Below are positions 11,852 to 25,354 of a DNA stretch of 64,000 bases, one piece after another. Position numbers and translations under genes: made by a program. The stretch covers positions 806,001-870,000 of the forward strand of contig NC_088941.1 of assembly GCF_033473495.1 (NCBI RefSeq), read 5' to 3'. Each line of letters starts with the position of its first letter. Position 1 is the first letter of the stretch. Source of the DNA: Cercospora beticola. Taxonomy: Eukaryota; Ascomycota; Dothideomycetes; Mycosphaerellales; Mycosphaerellaceae. The notes under the pieces are model-generated. The model ran no database searches. It saw only the letters and a list, made by a program, of their open reading frames with translations, and was not told where the DNA came from.

Positions 11852-14800
11852 ATGCCGGACACGCGCTCGCCACCAGAAGGCGAGGAGAAGGATGGGCCAT
11901 GTATGTTGGACGTGCTTGCTGCCGTTTGCTGCCCGTGATACGCCAGAGCATCCTGTATGATGAGCTGGCGAATGCTGGCTTCTGTCAACCGCAGCGCTAA
12001 CTCATGTTGCTCATGCAGCCTCCGACCTCGTGTCACCGCGCACCTCGCACCATGCTTCGAGGTCTTCCACGCCCGGAACCTCACATCTGGATGGCTCTCC
12101 GCGCTATCTCGACTTCATGCCCAACCCGCCAAGCCCTGGCCCTCCATCGCAACCCAACATGGCCGACGAAGCGGCACCACCGTGGGAGCCCAACTCGCCG
12201 CCCACCACATCCGGACAAATAACCACCCAACAGGCGACTTCGCAACAGGCTCTGCCTTCCACAATGCATCGACCCCAGCTTCCGCGAGACACTGTAGTCA
12301 GGTCGACTGCTCCTTCGACGAATGGCTTCGAAGATGTGGCGTGCCTGTCCGAGATCACTCACCTGCTGCGTCTGCAGAAATATCACAAACGCCGCTGCCT
12401 CCACGCCCAGGAGGAGCTGCACAGACTCCAGATTGCAACTGCCAAAGCTGCCAGGCTCCGTCTAACCGCCCATTCAGTGCAGCGAACACTCGCCGAGTGT
12501 ATCAGGGCCGAGGACAAATCCAGCTTTGCGAATTTATTGCACGCCTTCCAGCATGTTTGTGAGGATGCGGCCAAAACTTCACATCCACCCGTCCCAGGAG
12601 CGAACCAGAGTCCGGTGGCAGCCAAGCCATTTGAGTCGTTCCTCAACGACATCTCCAGCGCCTCTCGGAACGTAGTGCTTGACCTTTTAGCGAAGCTAAG
12701 ATATGATGGTCATTTTCTAGCAGAACGCATATCGGCACTAACGCCGAAAGAGCTCAACGCGCTACTTCCTGAGCGCGTTGTTTCGAGATCTAGCGACTCC
12801 GTCTTTGCATCCTCAACCCGGACTTCGCGGAACTCCAGGCCACTAGGATTCGCCGTGGACGCCCAGGTGGATGTGCTCAACGCCTACGCATATGGAAGTC
12901 CGCTGGAGGCACTAATTTTCGGCCCCGGATTGCCACTGCTTGACGACCAGGCGGATCGCAGACGGACAACAGAGGTATGGGCCACAGTATGCGCCAAGGT
13001 CATTACAGAACAGAAACCCGGCAGTGAGAGACTTGTTCCAGCACTCTTGGATATCTGGTCCAACTTCGAGCCATGGCTGGGAAAGGACCGGCTCGAGACG
13101 TGGATGCTTCAGACTCTCCAGCGTGGTGCATTTGTTTTGGAACAGCCGACTAAGCAGACCTTTCGCGCCCGCGTTGAAGGCCGGCCAGATGTCTCTGCCC
13201 AAGACGAGGCTCGCATTGAAGCTTTTTACGCCGAGGCCACGGATTCCCTCCTTGCGCTCTTTGGTGACCAGCACTCGCCGAGTGTGATTCCGCCAGGTGC
13301 TCTTTCTTTCTGCCAAGCTGTCTCCCAGAAACTTCGAGACTCCCCACAGCAGCGTGGTTTTCCATCGTTTATCCTGACTAGATGGCTCTTCAACTCATTC
13401 ATCATGGACGTAATCAATCTGCCAGAGGTAACATCAGACTCACACTTTTCGATAGACAGGGAAAGTTCACTAACAACTCATGGCAGGCTCATATGATGAC
13501 GACCGATCATTACACATCTGATCTATCTCGCCAACGCATACTTCGAGAAATCGCTGTTAGAGCACAGAAAGCAGTCTTTGATGTTGCATACTACTTCAAG
13601 CATGGCAATCCGATCATGCCGGAGACCGCAAACCGCGTCAACTCTATTATGGCCCGGATCTCTGGTCCACCGTCTCGTCCTTCTATCCGCAAGGCTCAGC
13701 CAGTTCCTGAACCGTCACCATTTCTTGTTCTATCGCTACGAGATGTCACAACCATTCTCTCGGCCCTATATCCGCGGCGGAGACCAATCTCCATTTCCTC
13801 CGATAGCGACATTTCCAAGTCTGGCCTGCAGTCTTCAGCATCTTCAGTGTCTGGTTTCTCATTGTTCCGTAACACGAGGACACCTGACCAATATACCGCT
13901 GATCCCTTCAATCCATTCCTAAAGTACGGCGAGACCGCGAATGCGAATGTCAGTGACGTTTCATTGGTAGACGATGATCCAAACGAGATTCAGGTGAAAG
14001 ATGCCTGCATCGAGCTCGAAGATCTGGCCACTCGCAGGACCGGGGCCATTAAGGAATCTTGGGACGTCGTGGCTGTCGAGACCAGATCCCAGTCACTGTG
14101 CAGCATGCGTGAGAAGTGCTCCGAGATCCGGCTTGCACAGCGCAATTACTTCCTGTCGACAAACCAATCCGTGACGCTTCTTGATTCTCTTGGCGATCAA
14201 CATCGAGAAGTCGCTCATCAGCTGAAGCCATTGCTGCACTTGTACGGCCACCTTGATTCCTCCGAGCCACTGGAGAATGGTGCAACGTATTCCTCGCAAA
14301 CATGGACAAAGCTTGAGCGTCTGTTTGAAAACGCAGTACGGGATTGTCAGACCGCCGGAGACTACGCGGAAGCACAGCGATGGTTTCAACGCTTGCACGA
14401 CGTGCATGCCGCTATTCTCGCTGGCGACAGTGCGGTCGTGCTACAACGCATCTTACACGCCCTGCAGGGCAGCGCGCAACGCTCGATCAGCGAATGGGCT
14501 GAACTTGAGACGGTTTGCGAACGCTGGGTGGCCACCCTACAGCCAGGCTCGTCCATGCACAGCATGTATCTGAAGCCAATCATTCAACAGAATGAGGCAC
14601 TGCGCGACAAGATGTGGTACGTCGCGGATGTTCGCACTTCGGCTGCCTACGAAGAAGCCCGTCTTGTAGCGAGTGCCTTGCGAATAATGGGAAAGCCTAG
14701 CAAGACGCCCAAGACGAAGACGTCCCAGCCTTTGCGACACTGGCCGACGTCCAGATACTCCATCGGCAGTCTGCACATCAAGTCGGAAGCTCAGATCTTG

Positions 14801-16429
14801 GACATCCTATCCGCTCGATCGGAATACTGCGGGCCTAACAAGCTGAGTGACGACCAGGCACGGGCCACCTTGCAGTGGATGCAGCGCGAGAATATCGACA
14901 ACCTTTGCCGCGGTGAAGAGCGTTTGCATAAGCTATTTCTCGAGATCCGCAAGTGTGTTGACCTTGTAAGCAACAACTCGCCCTCCGACAACTCCCTACT
15001 GTGGTCAAACACGTTGTTCGCTCGCGACACCTCACTGCGAACGCGAGATTCGCCCCCAAGAAGATCGCACTTCCTGCCAAACTTGTACGGGAACACTCTC
15101 TCCTCGGACTATCTCTCGTTGAGTTCACAGCTTCGAAGCAATGATTGCCTTTCGAACACGTCCCACACGTTGTCGAACTCCAGCTCGCGTGACTACTTGG
15201 ATGCCCGAAGTCCGACTCTGACGAATCGGTCGTCTGTGCCATTCTGGTCTCCGGCCATGTCAGAAGTTGATTCGCCATCTAGTGCCACTAGTGTCGCATC
15301 TTCTCAGACGCAGTGGGCTCCCGATGTCGCTCCAACTCCTGAGCCTAGCAACAGCCTGTCCGCCGATTCGCAGGCTCTCGAGAAGCTTCGACAACGTGTG
15401 ACTGGTCTCATGCTTAGCGACTTGACCTCGACACTGTTCAATGATGGCAGTGAGACTGATCACGCGTTTTGGACTGGATTGGGCCTCGAGCTTGCTGAGA
15501 GATATTTCCGGAGCATCCAAACCTGGCACTCAAGTGCAGGCTCGCAGACACCGACAGCAGACTCGGAAATTCCAGCAAAGCCGACTATGATGCGCTTCGA
15601 TTTCGACAATGCTTTCGAGAATTTGATGCTGAAGTTTGTCGCCAGTAGTAACCCTACGACAAAGCTGAAATGCCTCTACGATATCGATCGCCTACTGGGC
15701 CCTTACATGAAGGAACAGCGCAGCAACATGTCACCTGCGGCGTCGTTCGTGAAGGGCGTACAAGACCTGAAGCTGCACACGGGCGCCGACGATATGATTG
15801 AGACGAGTATCGCCGGCTTCCGTGATCTATTCGCCAAGAGCTCTTTGCGTCCCAAGACCATCTTCAGGGACATGCAAAGCATAGCTTCGTTACTGCCTGC
15901 TGCCGTTCTGCACAACACGCCAGAAGGCAAGGCTTTCGCGAACGCTGCCGTTGCTATCACGCGTCTCAAGACCGAGGTGCGAACGATCATGGTCGAGACA
16001 GCAGACAGCATCATTGCCTACCACTCCAACAATCGTGGTCACGGACGCAGCTCCTCCATCGCACAGCAAGAGCGCGACTCCGCTACGTTCGCGGCACCGA
16101 GCCCACCGGCCGAAGACGTCGCTCGCTATACTATGGCAGATGCCGCACACCTCTTGCAAATCACAGCCAAAGAAGGCCACATCGTCGCACAGCGTGAACT
16201 GGGAACACTATACCTCACTCACCCTGAACTCATGGACCGTATCATCGCACCATTTACGCGCCCAAAAGATGTCTTCAAAGAAGAACTCGAAGCCCGATGG
16301 AAAAAGAACCAAGACCCTCATCGTCTGGACCCACTTATTATGTGTGTTGCTCATCATTGGATGACGCTGTCTAGCAAGGCGAATGATTCGCTTGCGAAGG
16401 AGACTTTGAAACAGTTGGAGGATATGTGA
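11852..16429 (+). CDS. large conserved-looking fungal protein of unknown function
   Basis: Three exons: 11852-11900, 12019-13427 and 13487-16429. Intron 1 (118 bp) has a GTATGT donor and a GCTAAC branch before TTGCTCATGCAG; intron 2 is 59 bp. Phases fit, giving 1,466 residues starting MPDTRSPPEGEEKDGPSSD. The first 130 residues are disordered and Ser/Pro-rich. A helical region follows (residues 130-600), with long Ser-rich linkers around 640-700 and 940-1050. The C-terminal part (DAAHLLQITAKEGHIVAQREL) looks like a Sel1/TPR-like helical segment. There is no signal peptide, no membrane span and no catalytic motif I can name. I do not recognise the family beyond an impression of a fungus-wide protein, and no function is assigned. 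Confidence 0.8.
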
Positions 16430-17154
16430 AGAACTTTTTGTTTTTGAAGAATTTGTGGGTATGGTTTATGGGCGTAATTTGTCATAAGGATCTGTTTTTT
16501 GATCATTGTTGTTGCGTTAGAGCGTGGTGTTGGTGGGCGGAGGGTTTTGCAGGTTTTCTATTAACATTTTTATGTACAGGTAGATGATACCCAAGCACGA
16601 TGGCCTATTGAAGGACCACGTGAGTTTGATATGAGAGGATTAGTTGATTGAGGTGAATTGGGAATAGAATGGTGAATCTTTTGACTTGCATCTCGCTTCG
16701 CTCGTTCTCAGTTATATCGTGCAATAATGTGAACTGCAATATTGGCCCTGGACTGGGCGCTTCTGCCCAAGAGATCATCTAGTGGTCTGCGATTTACAGT
16801 TGAGCACAAGTAAGCAGAAGTGACGAGCTTTGGATCTACAATAATGTCTTTCGGGTCGGCCAGAAATTCGGTGCACAGTGTGGCAACCGAAGCATATCGC
16901 TGTGTCTTTCATTCTGGTACATCGCAGAGACTGTTTCTTATCTCTCAGTACCACCAGTTCATGAGTAGGATTTGCCATATCCAGAGAGCTCGGCTGCCGT
17001 GTGGCAATGCTTCCTCTGCAAATCTGCCCAACGACGGCATCTTACACGTTCTCCTCTCCATCCTGCCCTGTCCCAGAAGTTCACGTTGTCCATCCCACTC
17101 CTTGTACATTTCCCCCCCATCCCGTCTCCCCCTCCCCCCTTTCCCCATTACTCA
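16430..17154. other. convergent intergenic region
   Basis: This stretch separates the 3' ends of the large plus-strand gene and the minus-strand FUN14 gene. It is likely 3'-UTR sequence, with a C-rich run near 17110-17145. No gene seen. Confidence 0.4.
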
Positions 17155-17757
17155 TCACTGCGGCAACTCCGCAAAAGCACTCAAAGCAAACATCAACCCA
17201 AAACTAATCTTAAACGCAACATTATCCTGCACCGCACTCCTCACATCCACACCTTTCACATATTTTCCAATCGTCTTATACGGTATGAGATGAATTCCAT
17301 AACTTTCTGCTGTTTGAACGCCTGCAATCATAAGACCGATGATGAGGACGAGGGATTTGGAGAATGTGGAGACTGCGAGGCCGGCTACGAGACCTAGATA
17401 AAAATCAATCATATCAGCACTCGATGCTCAAGCATTTCATGACGTGATGACAAGTGGGTTTGTATGTATGTATGTCGACGTACCAATTATACTCCCACTA
17501 CTCAATTGTCTCACACTCCTAACATTAAATCTCCCATCCTTGACCACGGGGACTTGCGCGTCGGTTTGGTATTGATTGAAAGACCAGTCTTTGGGACTTA
17601 TGGCCGCAGGGCTCGAATCGAGAAGGAGAGGTCTCCTGTATAGGAATTTCGAATGTTGTGCGAAACAGAGTCCTGCGCCAAAGGCTGCTGCGCTGCCGAA
17701 GAGGAGGGGTGTGCGGAGGGAGTGGTTGAAGAGGCCCGGTGTGAAGCGGAAAGCCAT
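17155..17757 (-). CDS. FUN14-family mitochondrial membrane protein
   Basis: Two exons on the minus strand (17484-17757, then 17155-17393; 90-bp intron with GTACGT donor and ATCTAG acceptor) encode 170 residues. The N-terminus MAFRFTPGLFNHSLRTPL is basic and hydrophobic, fitting mitochondrial targeting. The conserved core starts at the splice junction: SGSIIG joins LVAGLAVSTFSKSLVLIIGL, a glycine-rich membrane helix typical of FUN14. A second hydrophobic stretch lies near the C-terminus (ISFGLMFALSAFAELPQ). The family includes mammalian FUNDC1, a mitophagy receptor. No obvious LC3-interacting YxxL motif is seen at the N-terminus, so a mitophagy role is not implied. The ATG at 17757 was chosen because only non-ATG codons precede it in frame. 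Confidence 0.85.
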
Positions 17758-18237
17758 TGTCGCGTTGGTCGCGTTGGTCGCGCCGTGCAAAGGTGTTGGG
17801 AGGAAATGGAGGGGCCGAAGGAGATGATGTGTTGTGGTGTTCAGAGAAGACGCGTGCGACAGTTGTAAGGTAGTTCAATGTCTCGTCATGTATTCACTTA
17901 CCGCGGCCGTTCCTGACAGGCTTCAATTGGGTGGTTTGGCGTGCAGGAAGGAGGAGCTCCGGCCAGCGAATGACGCACGTGGTGACGAGCTTCCAGCTTC
18001 AGCACGGTCCAACTTGCGACTGTGGTCAAACGAAAGCGAGAGCCGCGCCAAGACAAATGCTAGTTCGACTGTCTGATAGAATAGCTAGTCGAGACTGCAG
18101 AAAGGCTACAACGCTGGGTATCTTTCGATTCAATGTTACAAGTATAATTTCCAATTTACAAGTTCCCCATGCTCAGACCGCTCGCTCATGCTGCTGAAAC
18201 GTCTAGACAAAAAGTGTGCCTTCTACGGCTTAACACG
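17758..18237. other. FUN14 promoter and THO2 3' flank
   Basis: No gene seen. The region lies upstream of the minus-strand FUN14 gene and downstream of THO2. Confidence 0.4.
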
Positions 18238-21200
18238 CTATGGTCTTCCGCTTCTTCTTCTTCTCTTTGACGGGTCGAATCCTTGTTGAGGATCCTCATG
18301 TCGACGCTTTCGAACATCTAAGCTCCCTGGCGGCCCATTGTCTTCACGTCCCATCGTTCTGCCGCTCGGGTCCCTCCGCTCGTCTTCACGTCGTGGTGGC
18401 CCACCTCGCATGTCGGCTTGAGGTCCAGACGGTGCCATGCGGCCACCTCCGCCTTGTCGGGGATCATTCTGGTATTGTGCTGATGGAGGACCGCCAAACG
18501 AGCCAGACGGATAGGGTGGTCCACGACGTGTATGACCTTCATCTGCACGAGGTCCCTGACGCTCCGGACCTCTCTGGTCGGTTCGCGGCGCCTCGCGAGG
18601 TCGATCTTCACGCGGATGGCGCGAATCCCGTGGTCCATCTCGCCTGCTGCGTCCCTCATCGGCTGGGTTAGCTGGTGGTGGAGGAGCATGGCCTGGACCG
18701 AATGTCGACTCATTGTGCGATCGCTCACGGCTGGGATGACGACTGTTCGACTGTCGTGTATCGTCGCGATGTCGGTGACCACGATCTTCTGCACGATCCT
18801 GTCGACCCTGGAAGAGATCCGAGGACGGGGCAACAGGAGGCGCCATAGACGAGGCAATCGCAGGACCGCCGGATATGCTCGATTGTCTGGAGGATGCACC
18901 TCGGAATTGCACACCTTGACCCGGTTGCGTGCCATTATCCTGCAGCGTAGCATTGATGCGATCGCGTTGGCGATTCCTCTGCTGCCTCTCCGCAGCTGTT
19001 GCGGGACCTGAAGGTGGTAGAGTATTGGAAGGGGAAGGTCCTGTTGGCGTGCTGGATGAAGGCCCATTGCGCCCTGGTCCACGAGGTGCTGATGGAGGTG
19101 CTGCTGCCGGAGAGTTCAAACCTCCGCTGCGGGGCCCGTTGGGTGCAAAATTAGTCTGGATAGGCGAAGGCTGTTGTCCAAGGTGCGCAAGCCTACTGGG
19201 GTGAACTGGAGGTCCGCTCTCAGTTGCAGGGGTGCTCGGGGCAGAATTAGGCGCGGGCCCGCGTTCCATCTGTTGTATAGAGCCACTCGGCTGCCGAGAT
19301 GGCCCCCGAGGGGCAGGTTGATCGGGTGCTCTGCCCATCGTAGGTGATTGCGCAGATGCTGGGCTCGCTTGTGGAGTCGTGAAGTTACGTCCGCTTCTAC
19401 CTGCCGGGCCATTCTTAGGGCCCGAAGGCGGATCAGCTGGGGCGTTCAAACGGCCATAGGTCGATTCCTGGGAGGGTGGTGGCATTTCTTGCAGTCGGCC
19501 CCCGCGGGACCTAGGACCGCGCGGAGCCAGATCTTGCTGAGGCTCGGACCTGCTCTGAGCATCGCGAGGACTGTCGTTATGGCGCGCATTGGAGCGACTG
19601 TCAGATCGTGGCGGAAAGCTTGTAGCGCCACCATGCTCGTCTGGTCGCCCGCCTCGGTCGCGGCGTTGGTCATGATCCGCATGTGGTCGATCTCTACCTG
19701 ATCGTGGACTCGCAGTTGCCGAAGAGTCCTGATTGATAAGTGCCAAGCGGGCAGGATTGACTGGCACTTGCTCCTGTTGCTGTGCAGGGGCAGAACTGGA
19801 CGTAATCGCTGGCGTGCGATGTGTTTCCGGAGTGACGGCGACTGAGGACAGATGTCCCATCCGGTCAGGGTGCATGCCGCCTTCCGAAGGGCGATTTGAG
19901 GAGCCCACCCGCTCTCGTGGATCAGGTGCGTCTCTGCTATGGTGAGCACTCGGCTCTCTGCGCGACACATGCTGTTCGTCACGAGCATAACGACCATCTG
20001 AGGGTCCACGCTCGTACGGACGTTCATCGCGATAAGATCCTCGGGCACCCATCGGCGTTGTTCTGCCCGTCGCTGTGCGGTGACTTGGTGACTGATCTCG
20101 AGAAGCAGGGCGTGCCTCACCTCCTCTATCAACCCTATTGTAATGATCGTCTTGACGATCACCGTAACGACTAACATTTCGATTGTTAGGCTGACCGGAG
20201 TGTGACCGACTGTACGCTGATTCTTCGGGTCTTTGGGGCAGATCTCGCGGTGGTCTTGAGCTTTCCGTCCGGGTCGAAGCATCTCTTGAGTCGGGACGGT
20301 GCGGAAGCGACGGCGGCAAGGCGGTCCTCGACTGTGATGGTACCGGCGTCGATGGCTTTGACTCACTGCGAGGTGCATCGCGTGCGGCCGTTGGCCGGGA
20401 CGATCTCGACTCCTTCGATTTGGGCACTTCTTTGCTGCCGGACTGCTTCTCAGTAGGCTCCTTGACAGCAATAGAAGCGATATTCGCTGCTTTGGCCGCA
20501 GCAATCTTCTCGTCCTCGATCTCACCGTCTTCCACAGCCGACTCCTTCCTTGGCGCGCCATTGGTGGTCGATGGCTTGAAGTCAGGAGCAGTTGCACTGA
20601 GCTTGTTGGAAGCTGATTGAGGTGTCTCCGGCCGAGAGGACGACGACTTGCGGCCCTCTTTCGAGACTTCGCCCAGCCTGAAGGCTTGCGGCAGGACCCA
20701 CTGCTTCTCCCTGCCCAGGAGGGGTCCACGCAATGACATAGCAGACAGCTTCAAGTCGCTCCGTGATTCCTCCTTGGACAGCCTCTCGACCTGTTCCATC
20801 ATGTTCTTACCCATGAATTTGAGGGCCGGGAAGAATTGATGAATGCCCTTGAGAACCGTCATACCGTTCCGGATGTGCATGTACTCTCCAGATTCGAAGC
20901 AGGTCTGAAGTGCCCCATTGAGTGCGGAGTGAAAGTTGAAGAGCATCTTGCGGAACAACTCCCAGTCCATTACCAGCTTCGGCTCGCCGTTCTCCTCGAA
21001 CTGGCGCACGAAGCCAGGCAGCTTCTTCTTAAGTCCCAGAGCCTCCTTTTCATACATTGACTTGTCCGAATGCCAGCGGTGCAGAAGCTTCAAAATCTCC
21101 AGCAAAAAGCGTGCAAGGTGCTGAGCTTCATTCTGCGTAGCCTCAAAAATCAGAGAAGTGAGTTGCTTCTTCTTGAAAAGATTAATGAGAAGATGCATCA

Positions 21201-24200
21201 AGCTGAACCCCGGAGTGCCGTTTGTATGCATCAGCTTCAGCATCTCGAAAGCGTAGTGCGAGTCAACGGCGGACATCATCGCTCGAGGAAGGAAGCATTC
21301 CTGCAATAAAGCTTGATGTTTGCCATCATTCTCAGCTTTGATCTGCTGCTGATCCGTGGCCGTTGATTTTGGAAACCAGTACGCGTTCTCGCCCGGGATC
21401 ACCTTATTGCCAATTTTGCTGCCACTGATTCGATTACGTACGGCCATGTATGAAGCCATGTGTTGCATTGGCTCTGACTTGAGACTGTCAAACCATTTTT
21501 GCAGAGTCCTCTTTCGAGCATCACGTTCCTTAGCCACGATGCTGGTGACATCACTGCGATCAGCATTGATCTGCTTGATCTCCTGTTCAATGCGGTTCGT
21601 CTCCTTCTGGTAGCTGTCGGTTGGCACGAGAATGTCTTGATGTGTAAGGGTCCAGAAGGTAACGTAGAATGGAACGCTGACTCGAGTCGCGAGATCTGGA
21701 AGCGCCTCGGTGAGTTGCTGTATGACTGCCGCGAGCACAGGATGCCAGGGGCTGGGGGCCGATTGCTCGGAGCTGTCATCGGCTGTAGAGGACTGTGGAT
21801 CCGCATGGTGAGCATTGTCTCCATCCAGGGTGCCACCAGTGCTGTCGTCGTTCATTACGACATCACCGTGCTTGTCAGCTGTGGAGTCTTCCGTCTTCTC
21901 CTTTTTGTCGCTGTCCTGCTTCTTAGCCGTGTCGTGTTCATTCATACGGCTGCGAATAGCCACACGCCGCATCACGAGCGCCACGTCGGGATCGATACCA
22001 AAGTCTCGCACGAGTGCCCCAACTTCCGGTAACGCTGCTTCCAGCTCCTGTGGTTTAAGGTGCCACTTCAAAGTCTCAAGATATTGAGCAAAAACGGCAG
22101 AGATCTTGTCCAGGTTGTTCGTGATCACTTTGAGAGGCGCATAGTGGAGCTCATCCCCGTGCCCGTACAACTTGCGATCTTGTGCCATGGCAATCAAGAG
22201 CTGGCCGACCAGACCAGAGTTGTTGAGACACTGGATGAGACGTCTTGATGGCTTCTCCTTTTCTTTCGTGTGCCTCTTGTCGGAGAGCTGCTCGAGAATG
22301 TAACTCTGCAACGACACACCACCTGCCATTGCCACAACTTGGGCGTCGTTGAACTCCACGTCAGCACGAATGCCAGCCATCTCAATCAATATTTGTTCGA
22401 GCATCTCCAGGTCGGTCGTTTCCCCAACACGCAATCTCGATGCCAAATACTGCAGTATTGGCGTAGGGTTGAGATAGGTGTACTTGGTGAAAAGATTGGC
22501 AACAAAACGTGACGATGCTTGAAGCCAAGGACTGGTCAGCATCCCATCGCCTTGCATACGGCTTCGACCATTGCCACTGAGCGAGTTGATAAGCGCCCAA
22601 GTGAGCACCTCGAAAGTCATGGGCGAGAAATATCGGGTGCACTCAACCAGACTTGGAATCATGTTGGAGTAGACTTCGAGTTGACTGATCATCTCAGTCA
22701 CAACGATGCCCGGAGCTGCCAAAGACACTTTGCCTAGGGCTCGGCCTTGCTTCCTGACAGTATCGTTGGATACCCGACGGAGGACGTCCCGAACCTCTGC
22801 CTTGTTGCGTGCAAAAGCGACACGCACGTCGGGCTGTCTCGAAGTGGCGCCCTGAAACCACTCCGCATAGACGTTGTAGCGGGTCGATAAGGAATATGTC
22901 TTGAGAAGGTCATAGACCTGCTGGCTGTGCTGCGGATTGTGTGTGCCACAGCTCAACGCTGGTAGGAGCAGGCGACGCATCAACGATAGACAGCGCGCAC
23001 GGTTCGGAGCTGAGGAATCGTTCGCCAAGCTCTGTTCAACAAGACGGAGAAGTGTGCCATAGATCTGCGTATCTTGTCCGATTTTTGGTCCGAGGAGGCC
23101 GATGAATGTGTCGCACAATAGGAAGACATCTTCTGGCGTCTGACAGATTGGTACATTGTCGCTCCAGTCGCTGTAGTAGTGCCTGTACTCTTCACCGGAC
23201 TCGCTGAAGACATCGTTGTGCAGCCACCGTATTGGCTTTTTGACTGACCAAGAAGCCACTGGTAGTCGGCCATCCGCTTGCGATGTGGTATTGATGAGAC
23301 GGTCACGTGTCTGTCTGATAGGATTCGTGTCCAGAGTCGGTTTCGTGAGCTCGGTCATTTTGCTCAACATGTGCCGTACTATGCGGAACAAGAACGGGGG
23401 GAGAGAGGTGTCCACTTCCGTCAACCAGGGAAAACGGCCGAGGATGTAAAGAGCTTCAGGGAGTGCCCCAATAAGCAGAAGAGCCTTGAGCAGGAAAATC
23501 TTCTGGTTTGTAGGGCTAGGCAGCTCAGGCTTGTTGTCGTCTTTCTTCTCTTGTGACGGCGTTGCGCCGCCGCTCTTGTTGAGTTCGAGGCGAGGATTCT
23601 TCGAGACCGGCCCTTCGTCTGGCAAGGCACCAGCCGCCAGAAGAGCATTCATCCCACCTCCGGGACGATCTTTTGCCTCTTTTTCTGCCTTCTCTTTCTC
23701 GAGTCGTTTCCGCTCTGCTAGCATATCATCATCACTCGGATGCAGGTGAGGGTAGAGGTCGCGTAAAGACACGAATCCAATTTTGATGAGAAGCGCCGTA
23801 AGATAGATCAGATTGTCTGGTAGTGTGTCATCTGGATTGCGTGCATCAGAAGCATAAAATCGCAGCTTGAAACCGAGGAGCTGAGCCGCCTCGAAATTGC
23901 CGGGTGGTGGGAGGTATCCAGTTTCTCGCATGTATTTGCGATCTTCGTTCACACGTTGCCGTTTGTTTGGGTTCGATTCCTTGCCCCTGGCATCGAGCTC
24001 CGGTGCAGCTTCTTGTTCAAGAAGCGGGCGGACTGTATCGAAATCGACAATCTTTCTTGCACCAAGCTCAAAAAAAGCCTTGGTGCGAGTTTGGCGCACA
24101 TACTCCCAGAACTGAACGTCTCGTTTCTGCCTTAGCGCTGCCAGTTGCTCTCGCTCAGTCTCGGTGAATGCAGATCTTCCAGATCCTGGCAGACACCACG

Positions 24201-25354
24201 TCGGTAGCGAATTGAAGCCTTGATCTTCCCATTGGACGTTGTCGACGGTCTCGTTGCTGGGCCACCACGAACTCGCACGGTAGAACTTCATGAAGAAAGG
24301 GTACGCTTTTACAAGTAGGTCCGCACTGACGTCGAGAGTGATGTCTAAGACACGGCCGACATCGAGGTCGAAGGCTCCTACTAGCGCTTGGACCCGTTGG
24401 ACCGCATCTTCGGCGATGTAAGGATCCCCGTCGCGTTTGGCGAAAGCCTGTTGCGCTGTGTTAAAATATTCTGTGATCAGCTTCGCGTACCCTTCGCTCT
24501 CCTCTCGCAACAGGTTGAAGTTTGCCTGGCGATAGAGCATGTTGGTGGTCTTCCGTGTCTTCATCTTGTCGAAAGTGCTGCGCACGAGGCCTAGCTCTTG
24601 GAGCAATGGTATATCGAGTTCCAGTCGCATGGTTTGTTGATCGATGCCGGTAGCGGCCAGGAGGGCCTTCAGGGCATTGCCACGATGACTGGCTTCGAAG
24701 AGAAAGGATAAGTTGTTGAGGAATAGAAATTCGACATCAACGCTTCCGTCTTGAGCCCTCGCTGCGATGAGGTCCCGGACGAAATGACCAGCTTGCTGTC
24801 CAGTCAATCTACCGTCCAATGCCGACCGAATAAGCTCCTGAACGAGATCGCTCGTCTCCAGTTCTCCTAAAGATGAGGCCATGTCCAGCGTTGCCTGACT
24901 GCCGGATTCCGCCCATGCTACCACGGTCTCGTCTCCAAGGAAAGAATATTCAAAAGGCGATCGCGAGTCCACGGCCACATCGTCCCCAGTTGCCTGCCCG
25001 TTGGCGCTAGGAGTAATCCCGGGTACTGGTGTATCGCCATTCTCGGCTGGCCTAGAGTGGAGCGTCCTGGTCAGCTTGTATGTCTTTTCTCGCCGCGCGC
25101 CAGCCGGTCGACTTCGGGAATGTACTTGTGACTAACGTTTCTAGGCGCGAGGCATCTTGCGTGCTCCCGTTCGCGGGCATGGGTGATGTCGATGTGTTCG
25201 ACTCTTCGATACCATCCTCCATGACAGCGCTGCTTCTTCTCGAGGCTCCTCGTGATGCCATTCGCGATTTCTCAGGACGAAATGGTGATGCATGCGACGA
25301 ATCATCGGAGTGCTGCCGCTCGGGTCGTTTGCGCTTGCCACTCGCAGGAGGCAT
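18238..25354 (-). CDS. THO2: THO complex subunit 2
   Basis: Two exons on the minus strand: 25137-25354 encodes the basic N-terminus (MPPASGKRKRPERQ), and after an 85-bp intron (GTTAGT donor, CACTCTAG acceptor) exon 2 runs 25051-18238. Phase fits, giving 2,343 residues, the usual size for fungal THO2. THO2 is the large scaffold of the THO/TREX complex, which couples transcription to mRNP assembly and export and limits R-loops. The folded part covers about residues 95-1500 and is helical, including QFWEYVRQTRTKAFFELGARK, LLIGALPEALYILGRFPWL and the FWTLTHQDILVPTDSYQ block that marks the conserved Tho2 region. The last 700 or so residues are low complexity and rich in R, S, D, G and P, with repeated RD/SR dipeptides and a basic end (PSKRRRRSGRP), probably binding nucleic acid. 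Several long out-of-frame open frames here are by-products of the biased composition. Confidence 0.93.

Noticed and set aside
19446..20729. 427-codon minus-strand open frame inside THO2, Arg/Ser-rich
   Set aside because: It is another frame of the low-complexity THO2 tail; the biased composition keeps several frames open, while the THO2 frame continues the conserved protein.
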